DNA from: Verticillium longisporum
Taxonomy: Eukaryota; Ascomycota; Sordariomycetes; Glomerellales; Plectosphaerellaceae
DNA length: 64,000 nt
Assembly: GCA_019188255.1 (NCBI GenBank)
Contig: JAETXT010000002.1
Location: forward strand, 5,332,001 to 5,396,000
Direction of reading: 5' to 3'
The notes under the pieces are model-generated. The model had not been told where the DNA came from. It worked only from the letters and a program-made list of their open reading frames with translations, and did no database searches. How positions within the stretch are numbered: the first letter of the stretch is position 1; every line of letters begins with the position of its first letter. Of the stretch, positions 31,579-42,530 are shown piece by piece. The position numbers and the translations under genes were made by a program.

Positions 31579-33324
31579 TTTCGATTGCTGTTTTCGGGCT
31601 TGATTAAGAAGAGTGCTTTGTTAGAAGAATGATATATATCTTGTGAAAGATTGTGTATAGGAAATTGTATGACGGATATAGGAAACAAGGAAAATAGGAA
31701 AGGAAATATGATGCTGTGGTTAGATGAGATGGTATGGTCGGAGCAGAAAAATTTATTCATGAATGTGACGAACTGATGCGGTCTTTATAGAGCCAAGCCA
31801 GAGAGCTGAACAACACCAGATGGGGGACTCGTACAGCCTAGGTAGGCTACAGACATCGACAGAGTTTACATCGTGCTACGAACTGCCACGGGTGCATGCA
31901 TAGTACTCTCAAGCTGTCATGCTGCAAATAGCATGCGGCCGACGAGATGTCTGGTGAAGCGGCCGGTGCACTGCCAGCCAGGCTTCATGATGACTGCGCC
32001 CTGCCCAAGAGGCTTGTCGATTTCCTGCCAACCCCATAGGACGCCACGGCTACTCTGGTTCGACTCGATGTACTTCATAGAGGGGAACCAGCCTCCCGTG
32101 CCGTCCAGTGCTGTCTGCTAGTGCCTCGTAGTGATGCGTCGCATTGGCGAGGCGGTGCGGGATCTCTTTTTCAGCAAGCCACATAACGGCCGCCTGTTCA
32201 GCTGTGCAGGAAGCAGTAAGCGTTGTGCAACATCTCAAGAGATCGCTAGGAGTTGCACTGATGTCTAGGAAGGTTCAGCCCGAGCGAATAGAACCGGCTC
32301 GTCAGGTCTTCGGAGTCGCTTCCATCTTCTCGGGCTGTGGCGGGGTGAAGAATATCGGTAGTCAGATTGTGAGCTGGTAGGGCTGAGCTTTCGGAGACGT
32401 GTGCGGCTGAAGAACAAATGCTCGTCATTTGTCGGCGAGTGTTTTAGTGAGATATTCAGTTTGATGCTAACGTGAGGTCCAAGGACTCCTGATAGGTGAG
32501 CCCACGAAGACATCGGCTGTCACAGGCGTTGGTCGGTGTTGCAAATACTTCCGATGGTGGCTTCGCTGGTTGCGGCGTTGTCGGTCAGAGGTACTTGAAG
32601 ACGTCTGTCTGACGACCAAGACAAAATGCAAATCAGCGGAGGAAAGTCAAAGCATGTTCGAGCCAGAGGGTGTGCCGGCATTTAGTAGCAACAAACATGC
32701 TAAGGTAGGCAAAGTACCGAAGCGGTCGCTTAATGTTCAGAAGCCAAGTTGTCAGCAATGTTGTTAGAAGAGCTACTTGCTCAACATGGCCGTGGTGACT
32801 GGCGACCCAAACGGGACGACTGGGCGATCACGGAAAGCAAGCCAACCCTTGGAGAACCCGGGCCTTGGGCGGCTTGGGAGGCTCGCGATGTCAGATTCTG
32901 AGGATGCAGGTAATTGAGAATGCCAGTGGTGACCAACACCAGTGGCAGTGGTGGTCATCGCCCCACCACTATTCTTCCAATCCGACCCTCTCCTTTGCGT
33001 CTGTTGTGTGTGCTGCGAAATGAATGACCTGTACTGGATAGAGCTCACTTCTCTCGGAGGCGTGACACGGCTGTCCTGGTCTTGGACAGCATAAAAAGAA
33101 TTCTACCAAATGAAGAGGTAAACAGCCATGCCGCTGCGGCGTGACCAGGCATCAGCGTTGGCACTGCGATGGTGAGGAGGGTCCATCACGCAATTCAACC
33201 ACCAACGGCCCCCAATCAACCATTTATTCACCTTGTCTGCTGGCTGCACATATGCCACCCGACCCCATCGACGCTTCAAAGTATCGTTCATTTCTGGCAT
33301 TCTGTGCCTCGGGGAGCATTTGAC
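31579..33324. other. divergent intergenic region But2 gene / fluG
   Basis: About 1.75 kb. The only possible coding signal is the minus-strand fragment at 31917-32238 (separate entry). Otherwise promoter and leader sequence; ORFs in the rest are short. Confidence 0.5.
31917..32238 (-). other. coding-like fragment, unrecognised, broken
   Basis: Two adjacent minus-strand stretches read like protein but in different frames. The upstream one (32238 to about 32120) reads TAEQAAVMWLAEKEIPHRL and onward; the downstream one (about 32117-31917) reads GGWFPSMKYIESNQSSRGVL, continuing with a Trp-rich segment to a stop at 31917. A tag/cag junction at 32118 could be a 3' splice site, or the frame change could be a lesion. 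No start, family or full gene is recognisable. It may be the relic of a gene or a short unknown one. Confidence 0.25.
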
Positions 33325-35990
33325 ATGGCTCCAGCTCAGCTCACAGGCCAGGCGCTCCTGGCTCGTGCGATCCAGAACACGCCCATTATTGACAATCACG
33401 CGCATCCTCTCCTCAACCTTGATGCAATTGGCCGCTACCCGCTCCTTTCAATCGTCACCGAGGCCCACGGCGATGCCATTCACGCCTCACTGACCAGCCT
33501 TGCCCATTTGCGAGCTGTCAAGCAACTGTCGGGTATTCTCAAATGCGAGCCCACATGGGAGGCCGTTGTCAACGCAGTCGAGCAGAAACGCGTCGGAGAT
33601 TATGACGCTTGGGTGGCGGAATGTCTCACTGGCATCGAGTCCGTCCTGGTCGATGATGGGCTTGATGGAGAAGACAACGTCTACCCCTACACGTACTTTG
33701 ACGAACACACGACGAGCTCGGCCAAGCGTATCGTGCGCATAGAGCAAATCGCAGCCTCCATCATCAACGCCCACTGTCCCGAGCAGGTCTCTGGGCGCAA
33801 GACCTCCGAGGACATCGCTTTCGCTTTTGACCAGGTCGTAGAGGAGTTTGACCTCGCCATTTTGAGGGCCACGTTCGACACCGAGGTAGTGGGCTTCAAG
33901 TCTGTCATTTGCTATCGAACCGGTCTCGCCATCCCCGGAAGCCTGACATTGCCGCCGCGAGGCAAGCCTTCGAAGGGATTTTCAAGACGCATACCCAAGG
34001 AACTGGCAAGGCTTTCACAAGAGTTGACCACCAAGGTCTCAACGAGTTCTTCGTCCACAGATTGGCTTTCGTTATCCGGGATGGCGAAGCCCCCGTGAAG
34101 AAGCCAATTCAGTTCCACACGGGTCTGGGTGACAACGACATCACCCTCACCAGCGCATCGCCTTCTCACCTTCAAGAATTTATACGAGAATACCCCACCG
34201 TGCCCATAGTCCTCCTCCATGCCAGTTACCCGTACACACGAGAGGCTGGGTACCTCGCCACTGTCTACGCAAACGTGTATGCCGATATTGGGGAGATATT
34301 TCCCTTCCTCAGCCAAGATGGCCAGGAGACGGCTATTCGTCAGATTCTCGAGCTTTGCCCGTGGTCCAAGATCTTGTGGAGCACTGACGGACACTGGTTT
34401 CCCGAGACATACTTGCTTGCCGTGTTGCAGGTGCGAGAGGTCTTTGGGAAGGTGAGTACCCGTTCATCACCACACTCCTGACGAAGACACTAAGAAGTTC
34501 AGGTATTCGGAGAATTCGTCCGCAAAAGACATATTACCTGGCAGGAAGGCCGCCAGCTCGTTCGCGATGTCTTCTTCAACAACTCTAATAAGCTGTACCG
34601 CCTTGGGCTGACACTGCGAGACGAGGACGAAGCCCCAGGACAGTCCCAACAGACCGTGTCTAGTGACCTAGACCTGCTCGAGGAGTACCTTGCTGCCAAC
34701 CCGACACCAACGTTTCTCCGGGTGTATTGGAACGACTTCACAGCCACACCCAGAATGCGTGCCATTCCTCTACCCAACGTCTTGCGGCAACTTCGTGAAG
34801 AGGGTGTTTTCAACGTTGGGGTAACCAAGGCGTCATTGGGTCTGCTCCAGAATGACCTGAGCGCCCCAGGTACTTCGCCAGTCGGCGAATACAGACTTTA
34901 CCCAGACTTCAGCTCACTCGTGGGCGGTCCCGGCCCAGGTCATGCCAGCACTTTCGGTGACTTTCGGGAACCGGACGGTTCAGCAGTCACTCTTTGTCCG
35001 CGGACGCTGTTGCAGCACCTCACTGACCTGGCGTCGAGACGTGGCTTATCTTTTCAGCTCGGCTTCGAGGTAGAGCTTGTGTTGCTTCAGCGCGGCTCAT
35101 TCGACGGCCAGCCCTACTACTCCAAGCTAGAGACGGACGGGCACGCCTGGAGCGTTGGCCGCGCCATGGACAGTCCTGTTGTCGCTGAGGTCATCGAGCC
35201 GGCTATCGCCACCCTTGCAGAGCAAGGCATCTTCATCGAGCAAGTACACCCTGAGAGCGCACCGGGGCAGTTCGAGGTTGTGCTACCAAGGGCGGCACCA
35301 CTTGCAGCCGTCGACACTCTGATTCACGTCCGCAATGTCATCTCGAATGCAGCTACGAAGGCAGGCTACAGAATGACGCTGCATCCCAAGCCCTTCGCCA
35401 TGGCCTGTGGCAACGCTGCCCACGCACACTTGTCCATATCGTCGGCTGATGGCGACAAGCCAGAGGTTTACCAGCCCTTTTACGCCGGAATATTGAGACA
35501 CCTTAGAGCCATTTGTGCTTTTACTTACAGTAATCCTGCCAGTTACAACCGTCTAGTTGATGGCGCATGGGCTGGCGGCAGATGGGTGGCCTGGGGCACG
35601 CAGAATCGCGAGGTTCCGCTTCGCAAGATCAGCGGAAGCCACTGGGAGATCAAATGCATCGACGGCCTTGCGAACCCTTACTTCGCCATTTCAGCCATTC
35701 TGGCTGGTGGGCTCCTTGGTGTCAGGAATAATGAAGCACTGATCTGGGGTGACTGTGGGGTTGATCCTGCCACACTTACGGACAATGACAAGCGGGAGCT
35801 CAATGTGGAGGAGATGCTGCCGCTGTCTATCGACGAAGCTCTGGCAGCGCTGCAGAAAGATGATGACATCGTCTTGCTTATTGGAGAGGAGCTCGTCGAG
35901 CGATATGTCAACGTGAAAGAAGCCGAGGCGAAGTTCCTTGAAGAGATGAATGTGGAAACCCGCCGGCAGTGGATTATGGCCCGCCATTAA
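33325..35990 (+). CDS. fluG: FluG-type amidohydrolase/glutamine synthetase fusion, one-base frame break
   Basis: About 871 codons, the length of FluG, with one intron (34452-34502). The N-terminal ~400 residues are an amidohydrolase domain: NHAHP (HxH metal site), a middle His in FHTGLGDND, LLHASYPYTREAGY and STDGHWFPE with the last metal ligand. The C-terminal ~440 residues are a type I glutamine synthetase domain: LGFEVELVLL, PESAPGQFEV, GNAAHAHLSIS, NPASYNRLVDGAW, TQNREVPLRKI and EIKCIDGLANPY. A. nidulans FluG is needed for production of a sporulation signal; plants have a related fusion. Reading from the ATG at 33325, the frame is lost near 33933-33942: FKSVICYRTGLAIP is in one frame and KPDIAAARQAF in another, next to a C4 run. 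A 56-nt GT-AG intron (33886-33941) would restore frame but delete a family-conserved segment, so a one-base error or lesion is preferred. Tail-to-tail with nop13 (104 bp). Confidence 0.88.
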
Positions 35991-36094
35991 ACCCTACTCG
36001 AAAGGAGCAGCAGTCACTGTCAGACAGTGTTGGGAACCAAGCGACGACATGGGTTGTCAGTGTTGAACAGTAATCAAAACGCTTCATCATGGAT

Positions 36095-37264
36095 CTAATC
36101 GAACGTAATCTTGGTACCCGTGTGCTTCGCCGCCGTGCCCGTCAACCTCGCAACCATGAGATCGTCCTGCGCCTTGAGTTCCCTTGGCGGCACCGGCTTC
36201 TTCTCCCTCTTAGGAGCCTCTCCGCCCTCCGCAGTGGTACCATCGGCTTGTACCTGCCGTCTTGGTGCGTCCTTGCCGAATCGCTTCTTGTACCGCACCT
36301 GGTCGTCCTCGGCAAGTTCAATCTTGAGGTTTCGGCCGGCAATCCTGTTGACCCACCATTTCCTCATCTTGAATTTCTTCTCCGACTGAGCATCCGTGTC
36401 TTCTTCCTCGTCTGAGTTGTCCTCCGCATCAGCGTCCTTATCCTTCTTGCCCTTGACGAAGTCATCTTCCGTCTCCAGCTCCTCTTTGATCCTGCAAAAG
36501 CCCTTGACCGCCCAGCCCGCAGACTCAGCCTCGCGAAACTTGACCCAGCCGTAGCCCTTGCACTTGCCCGAGTCCTCGAAAGTAGCGACCTTGACCCAGT
36601 CGATTTCGCCGCACTTCTCAAAGTTGGCGCGTACGTCCTCCTCGGTCGTCTGGAAGCTCAGGTTGCCGACGAAGATTTTGCGACTGGTGGGAATCTCATC
36701 CTCAGCCTTCTTCTTGGCGGCGGCAGCGATATCAGCTTCCTCTTTCTTCGGTCTGCCGTCGTATGATGTCGAGTCCTTGATGAGGAGTTTGCGGTAGAGC
36801 AACTCGTTTTCGGTCAGGGCGATGGCGGCCACCTTGGCGCCAATATCGGCAAAGTCGACGTAGGCAAAACCTTTGTTCTTATTGACCTTGTTGCCGCCGT
36901 CCTTGGTCATGGGCATGTTTATCCTGGTGATGGACTCGTTGGTGATGACCTCGCCCGAGTTCTCGATGAGCCACTTGCGCAGCATATCCGGAGTGACGGC
37001 GAAGGGCATATTGCCAACCCAGACGCCATGTTCAGAGCGGTTGGACTTGAGCTTCTCCTTCTCCTCTTTCTTGGCCTCCTTCTCATCGTCGCTGTCCTGC
37101 TTGGGTGGCAGCGTCTTGCCCTTCTTCTGAGCACGTTTCGCACGCTTGGAGGGGGGCTCGGGGGCTTCAAGGTCGACCTCGAGCTCTTCGAGTTCGGCCT
37201 TGCGCTTCTTAGGGGAAGAAGCATCCTCCGAAATTGGCGTCTTGTTCGTCTTTTCGGTAGCCAT
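36095..37264 (-). CDS. nop13: Nop13-like nucleolar RNA-binding protein
   Basis: An intronless ORF of 389 residues. A basic, acidic-patched N-terminus (about 1-75, KRKAELEELEV, KRAKRAQKKGK) precedes two RRM domains. RRM1 (about 80-165) has VWVGNMPF as RNP2 and KGFAYVDF as RNP1. RRM2 (about 195-275) has KIFVGNLSF as RNP2 and KGYGWVKF as RNP1. A C-terminal conserved block (KKFKMRKWWVNRIAGRNLKI) and a basic tail follow. The architecture is that of Nop13, a nucleolar protein of pre-60S ribosomal particles. The C-terminal block distinguishes it from Nop12. No frame problems are seen. Confidence 0.85.
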   Translation of the reverse strand: MATEKTNKTPISEDASSPKKRKAELEELEVDLEAPEPPSKRAKRAQKKGKTLPPKQDSDDEKEAKKEEKEKLKSNRSEHGVWVGNMPFAVTPDMLRKWLIENSGEVITNESITRINMPMTKDGGNKVNKNKGFAYVDFADIGAKVAAIALTENELLYRKLLIKDSTSYDGRPKKEEADIAAAAKKKAEDEIPTSRKIFVGNLSFQTTEEDVRANFEKCGEIDWVKVATFEDSGKCKGYGWVKFREAESAGWAVKGFCRIKEELETEDDFVKGKKDKDADAEDNSDEEEDTDAQSEKKFKMRKWWVNRIAGRNLKIELAEDDQVRYKKRFGKDAPRRQVQADGTTAEGGEAPKREKKPVPPRELKAQDDLMVARLTGTAAKHTGTKITFD

Positions 37265-38449
37265 TGTTGCAATCGCAGTTGGGGGCTTGGTTGTTCAAGG
37301 CGGCTTGGCTGGCAGTCGAGTTGTTGCAAAGTCGAGGGGATCTTCTTTTGCGGTCTGGTTTTTTTTGTGGAGCCAAGGGACCGATAGTGATAAGCGGCTG
37401 ACCGGGGTAAGCACACAGGCACATCCCGGGGTCATGGAGGCGTCACTAGCTTCACACGTCGACTCAGAATCTATATGATACTTCTTTTGCCGTTCGTCCT
37501 TGCATGGGTCATTCACACTAAAGACAAGAGTCGGGAATAGACAAGAGTCAGGGAAAGGAGGGGCATGTCGACAGATCAAGCGTGCCTGAATTGGCCGAGA
37601 AGGTTGTGTAAAAGAAGGCGCCGCCTTTCGTGCATGGCACTTCAGCTCACTGGTAGACCTGGTGACCAATCCCTGGCAAGCAACTTGGTTGGCAACTCAT
37701 TTATTGGTTGCTCAGCTCACCTCACGTGGTGGCTTTTAAGCCTGGAGCTAGGCTTGGGTTGGGCGCCTGAGTTGTTGGGTACAAGCGCTAGAGCCGGCAA
37801 CTACTACCTGGTGTCTTCGCATGAGGATAGATACATGTCTCTGCGAACAGTCTCACAACAAGTCGTCGGCGATCGAAAAGAAAGCAAGAAAAGAGAGAAA
37901 CTCATGAAAAGGAAGAAAAAAAAAGTTGCGTGTTGTGAAATGCAGGGATGCCGACAGGTTCTCTTGAAGGCTCGATCTCCGTCCGAACCCACAAACCATG
38001 CTGTGGCAACAGCGGACCCCAAGGGGCAATCCAGCAAAATTACAGGTGGTTTGCATGCAGGCCTCCACCCCGACTCAGGCGCTGGCCCCGCCAACACACC
38101 GGCGCTAACTCCTCACGGGCCCGGGCGGCTTAAGTGGGCGGGCAACTGAAGGCCTTGTACTGCACTTCCAGGCCTGCACCGTCCAACCATCCGACTTTCA
38201 AAACACCCGACCCATCCATCCATTCCCCTCACCGACCTCTTCCCTCTGACCTACACCCGTCTTCTCTCGATTCTCCTCACGAACGCCAGTCACCGACCGA
38301 ACGACCGAGCGATCAATCGCCCATCCGGCACAAAGCACCTACGCCGACTGATCGACTGCAATCGCTGCTTCTGGCACCACACTCAATTTGGACGCTTTTC
38401 CTGGCGTGCATCGAGTGGTGACAAAAGGGATCTCGCATCAGGCTTTTGC
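37265..38449. other. divergent intergenic region nop13 / sts1
   Basis: 1.2 kb without a convincing gene. A purine-rich stretch (about 37876-37926) and a C/A-rich leader before sts1 (38180-38350, CCATCC/CGACCGA words) are seen. Confidence 0.55.
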
Positions 38450-39478
38450 ATGATGAATGTCTTGCTGTCGCCACAACCTCACCTCCTCCCTCATCAGCAC
38501 GACTCCGCCCGCCGCTCCCCTTCTCGCTCCGGTAAGCCATTCAAACATCTACAGACGCTTCTCATTTGCGAATGACAAATACAAAAAAACGCACCAAATA
38601 GCGTCATCCTGTAATCATTTTGACTAACTCGTCGACAGGCAGCCCCTTTCACAACATGACTAGCACCCGCAAGAGGAAGGCCGACGAGGATGGCGATGAG
38701 ATGTCCATGTCCCCTCGCAGCTCACCTGCATTCTCTGCCCGACAACTCTCTCGCCCTTCGAAGAAGGTCCGGTCGAACGAACTTGTTGGTCGGCAGCTCA
38801 GCCTACCCAGACTGCTTGAGACTCTGGATCCCACCCAACTGCGAACTGTCCTTGAGCGCATCTGCGAGCGACACCCGGATATCGGCCAGGAGGTTGTTGC
38901 CGGCGCTCCTCGACCCACGGTTGCTGCCGCGCAGGGCGTGCTGCAAGAGTATGTGGCTAAGATGAAGGAAGCCATGCCCTACGGAGAGTCCAGCGCCGAA
39001 TACACATACTATCGAGTCAAGGCTCCCTTGACGGCCCTCATCGAGGCTCTTCTCGACTTTACGCCCCAATACCTCCCCCATCGAGACGCAAACCACCGTG
39101 TCTCTTGAATACCTCGACCTCGCCACCGACATCATCCACGGCCTGCCCGACTGGGACCTCCAACAATATCGACACCACAAGGACGCTGCCTACGATGAGA
39201 TCTCCAAAGCCTGGGCGTTGGTTATCAACGAGGCCGCCAAGCGCGGAGGAGGCCTCAACCTGCACTCTGGCGGTTGGGATCAGAAGTTGGCCAAGCACAA
39301 CGAGATCTCTCGCGGGCGGATGGGCACTGCCATGAATGCTATGGCTACCGGCGTGGGGTGGATGGGCAACGGCAACTCCAGCGGCGCTCCTTCGAACAAC
39401 GCCTCGGATCCAAACTCGATCCTGAACCAACTGATGTCTGGCACGTACGGGGCGCCCATCCGTGTAGGACCATGGTAA
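38450..39478 (+). CDS. sts1: Sts1/Cut8, proteasome nuclear tether, one-base frame break
   Basis: Two exons: 38450-38531 and 38639-39478 (107-nt intron GTAAGC...GACAG). The ATG pair at 38450/38453 opens a conserved N-terminus (MNVLLSPQPHLLPH, SPSRSG) that joins across the intron to a KRKADEDGDE nuclear-type signal. The Cut8 domain follows (about 60-280): LSLPRLLETLDPTQLRTVLE, APRPTV, AYDEISKAWALVINEAAKRG and GGWDQKLAKHNEISRGR, ending in TYGAPIRVGPW. Sts1/Cut8 anchors proteasomes in the nucleus and is important for viability in yeasts. The frame switches once, between FTPQYLP and ETQTTVSLEYLD, exactly at a C5 run (39075-39079); both sides match the family, so one extra or two missing C are implied. 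An intron cannot fix this without removing conserved residues. An assembly error is the most likely cause. Confidence 0.88.
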
Positions 39479-40522
39479 AGCCGGCCGACAATGCAGCATG
39501 ACCAACTACAGCACATTCCGACGGCTCACGACTATTGATGAATTGGTTTTTTATGTTTCGCCTTGGCTTTTTTTGTTTTTCCTTCTTCGCACAAGGCATC
39601 GGCAAGGGCATAGACACTCTGTTTTCAGGGGCATTCACAGTCGGTTTACGGGACGGCGTTCAACTGTTTTTGCACGGATGATATCCATCTCAATTACTCA
39701 CGAGTTGGCAAGCACGGGCCTGGGCTCCGGTCGCAGCTAGGATCAGGCATATCAACATTCCTTTTTCTATGTATGTAATAACAAGCCGGTCGCCATATGC
39801 CTCCGCCTTGAGAAGATCTCAAATTGTAGAGATTTTTTATACGACCATGCAGATCCGCAAGTGATACTGAGGAATGATTTCACCTTCCCATACGAAAGTG
39901 TGAGGTCTTGTCTTGGGAAATGAAGTCCTCATACAACAGCACACATGTGCTTGAGTCCACATCGTAACTCTGCATGAAATGCGGTGTGAAACGATATGGC
40001 TCATGAAGCTGGACCGGTTCGAAAAATAGGAATTCGCTCCAACACCGAGGTATGAAGCCAATTTTGAGCGAGACTGCGGTATATGTTCCTCGGATTGCCT
40101 GCGCCTGAAAAGCAGACATCTGGCAAGCGGACATTACACATTATGTTCGGCTCAGCGGATGCTACCTAAAATAAAGGATGGCGGCCACATGTACAGCACT
40201 CACGCACTGTCATGACTCGTACAAGTAAGCCAACGTTGAGTACCTATGAGGTGGGGTTCCGATCTGTCGGTGGGGAACCATCATCATATCACGTGACCAC
40301 CCGTTCGGTACTGGGGACTCGACGCGTGTGGTGACTCGCCTTCGGGAACCTGACGCGTGCCACAACACCCCAGATGCCCACACTCCACACAGCCAAAGTA
40401 CGGCTAGTCAGCGACCTGACCTCGAGCTCCTTCATCTCCTTCATCGATACCCAAGCTTCGTCTGCCGGTCTGATTATTATTATTTTGTTTATGAGAGGCT
40501 TCATATCCGCGTCAAAGTGAAG
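39479..40522. other. intergenic region sts1 / rad52
   Basis: About 1 kb. It holds the sts1 3' UTR (T-rich, 39545-39585) and the rad52 promoter and leader. No gene supported. Confidence 0.55.
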
Positions 40523-42172
40523 ATGCCTGCGTGCGTATTTCCACCCAAACGCGTTCATGATGCACCACTGACCTCTTCACAGCCCAGGCGATCAACACAG
40601 CGGCAACCTCGCCAACCCGTTCGAGGAGCCGCAGAAGCGAATGACCGAATACACTGCTCAACAAATTGCCACATTGCAGAGTCGACTGGAGAAGCAGCTG
40701 GGGCCCGAGTACATATCTGCGCGAGCTGGTCCGTCCGGTCAAAAGGTCCACTACATTGCCGCCGAAAAGTGCATCGCCCTTGCGAACGAGGTTTTTGGCT
40801 TCAATGGCTGGTCCTCGGGGATTCAGAACATACAGGTTGATTTCGTCGACGAGCATCCACAGACTTTGAAGATCAGCCTAGGTCTATCGGTCATTGTACG
40901 TGTGACACTGAGGGATGGTACCTTCCATGAGGATATAGGATATGGACATATTGAAAACTGCAAAGGAAAGGCAGCCGCTTTCGAAAAGGCAAAGAAGGAG
41001 GGAACTACAGATGCGTTGAAGAGGGCATTGAGAAACTTTGGCAACGTCCTCGGCAATTGCATCTACGACAAGGACTATCTGGCCAAGGTCACCAAGCTGA
41101 AGCCTGGTCCCACCAAGTTCGATGAAAACAAACTGCATCGGCATTCAGATTTTGCAAAGAAGGAGGAGAAGGAGAAGGAGAAGGAGAAAGAAGAGTCCCT
41201 CATCAAGAAGGAGATGGCTGACTCGCTCGACGACCTTTTGGATGCCGACTTTGACGAAATGGACTTCGCTATTAATGAGGAGGGTCACCCTGACGAAATC
41301 GTGCTGCCACCTGCAAACAATCCATCGACAACCGTGCCGAACCAGGCCATCAACCCCCAACTCAAGTCAGCCCAGAACATGCAACCCCCTTCCAGGCCCA
41401 TGGGCAGGAGTGTCTCAGCTGGCAATGCGGGCAACATGCGAGGCCCGCAAACCCCTACTCAGGGGTCAAATATGAGGCAGGCTCCTCAAGGAGCATACCA
41501 GAACAGACCAGTGCCCCCTAATCAACCACGAGCGCCTGCGAACATAGTAGCACCTGCGGCTCCCCAGAATATTCAACGGGCTAATAACGGTACGCCCCCA
41601 CCGAACGCTGGTAGTGCCGCTGCGGCCGGGACGCCTGAGTCTGTGGGCTTTTTCTCTGCTCGCGCCGTCAAAGATATCCCTGAGAGCAAGTTGAGTAGCA
41701 ACAACCCAAACGCCGCTCTTTCCATAGCACCAGGACAACATGCATTCAACCCAAAGGCCGAAAGCCCTTCGATCCGCAAGACCCCTGGAATTGACCACAG
41801 CTCTTCCAAGCCTGTTTCTCGGAATGGACAGCATGTTCCTCCGGCAGCCAGTCAGTCGGGAGCTGCAGGGGTGGTGGGATCTCGGGCGCTTCTGGCTTCA
41901 CCCCGCAAAGACCGACCTCGGGACCTCAAGGTGGCATGGGAAACCCGCAACTCAGCCAAACAAGACGCATTGGAGCACCCGCTGGCCCGGCTAGCCCCCT
42001 CGCCAATCGCAACTCGTATCGCGCCCCTACTATGATCAAGAGACCAGTACCCCAGGAAGGGGCGACAGGTAGGCCACCGCTGGCTGAAGTAGTTAACAAG
42101 AGCGGACCTACAGCGAACAGTGGTGGTGAAATGGCTGCAGTCGATGCTGCGAAGCGGCAGAGAACATCTTAG
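40523..42172 (+). CDS. rad52: Rad52 recombination mediator, one-base frame break near the C-terminus
   Basis: A tiny first exon (40523-40530, eight bases) is followed by a 52-nt intron (GTGCGT...CACAG) and a long exon to 42172, giving about 532 residues. The N-terminal DNA-binding/annealing domain (about 25-200) is clear: LQSRLEKQLGPEYISARAG, KVHYIAAEKCIALANEVFGF, DIGYGHIENCKGKAAAFEKA, TTDALKRALRNFGNVLGNC. A charged linker (KKEEKEKEKEKEES) and a long Pro/Ala/Asn-rich disordered half with FFSARAVKDIPE follow; this half carries Rad51- and RPA-binding parts in the family. The reading frame ends early at about 42035, whereas the next frame from about 41870 carries typical Rad52 tail sequence (RRIGAPAGPASPLANRNSYR, end AAKRQRTS). 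The switch lies at a G4 run (41868-41871), consistent with one missing G. The tiny first exon is strongly supported because it restores a conserved N-terminus. Confidence 0.93.
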
Positions 42173-42530
42173 CCCAATTTGGAGCTTATTCTGAGTGTGT
42201 AACTTGCGGGGGAAAAGATGGGGGCATGGCTTATATTAGTGTCTGGTTGTATGGAGTTATGGCGGTCACCCGACTGCTCGGATGGGCTTATGAGGTCATG
42301 TCACACAAGGGGCATTTGATGATGAATACATTTCTAGTTTGGTCCTGTTCACTTCGTAGATCCCGCGGAATGGTCGTCAACATTTTTCTACTCTTTACTT
42401 TCCTGCTCGACCTCATGCACATGAACATGGCGTCTTCTAAACAAGGCATGTGGGATTTGTAATTACAATGTGTTCTATCTTCTATGTGGGAATGTACATT
42501 TCTAAATACTGCACCATGCTACAACACTGA
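42173..42530. other. 3' regions of convergent rad52 and ABC1 kinase genes
   Basis: About 360 bp, A/T-richer than its flanks, between two convergent stops. No gene seen. Confidence 0.55.

Noticed and set aside
33886..33941. 56-nt GT-AG intron that would restore the fluG frame
   Set aside because: It would remove a segment conserved in fungal and plant relatives (VGFKS...CYRTGL), and the donor GTAGTG is weak; a one-base slip at C4 is simpler.
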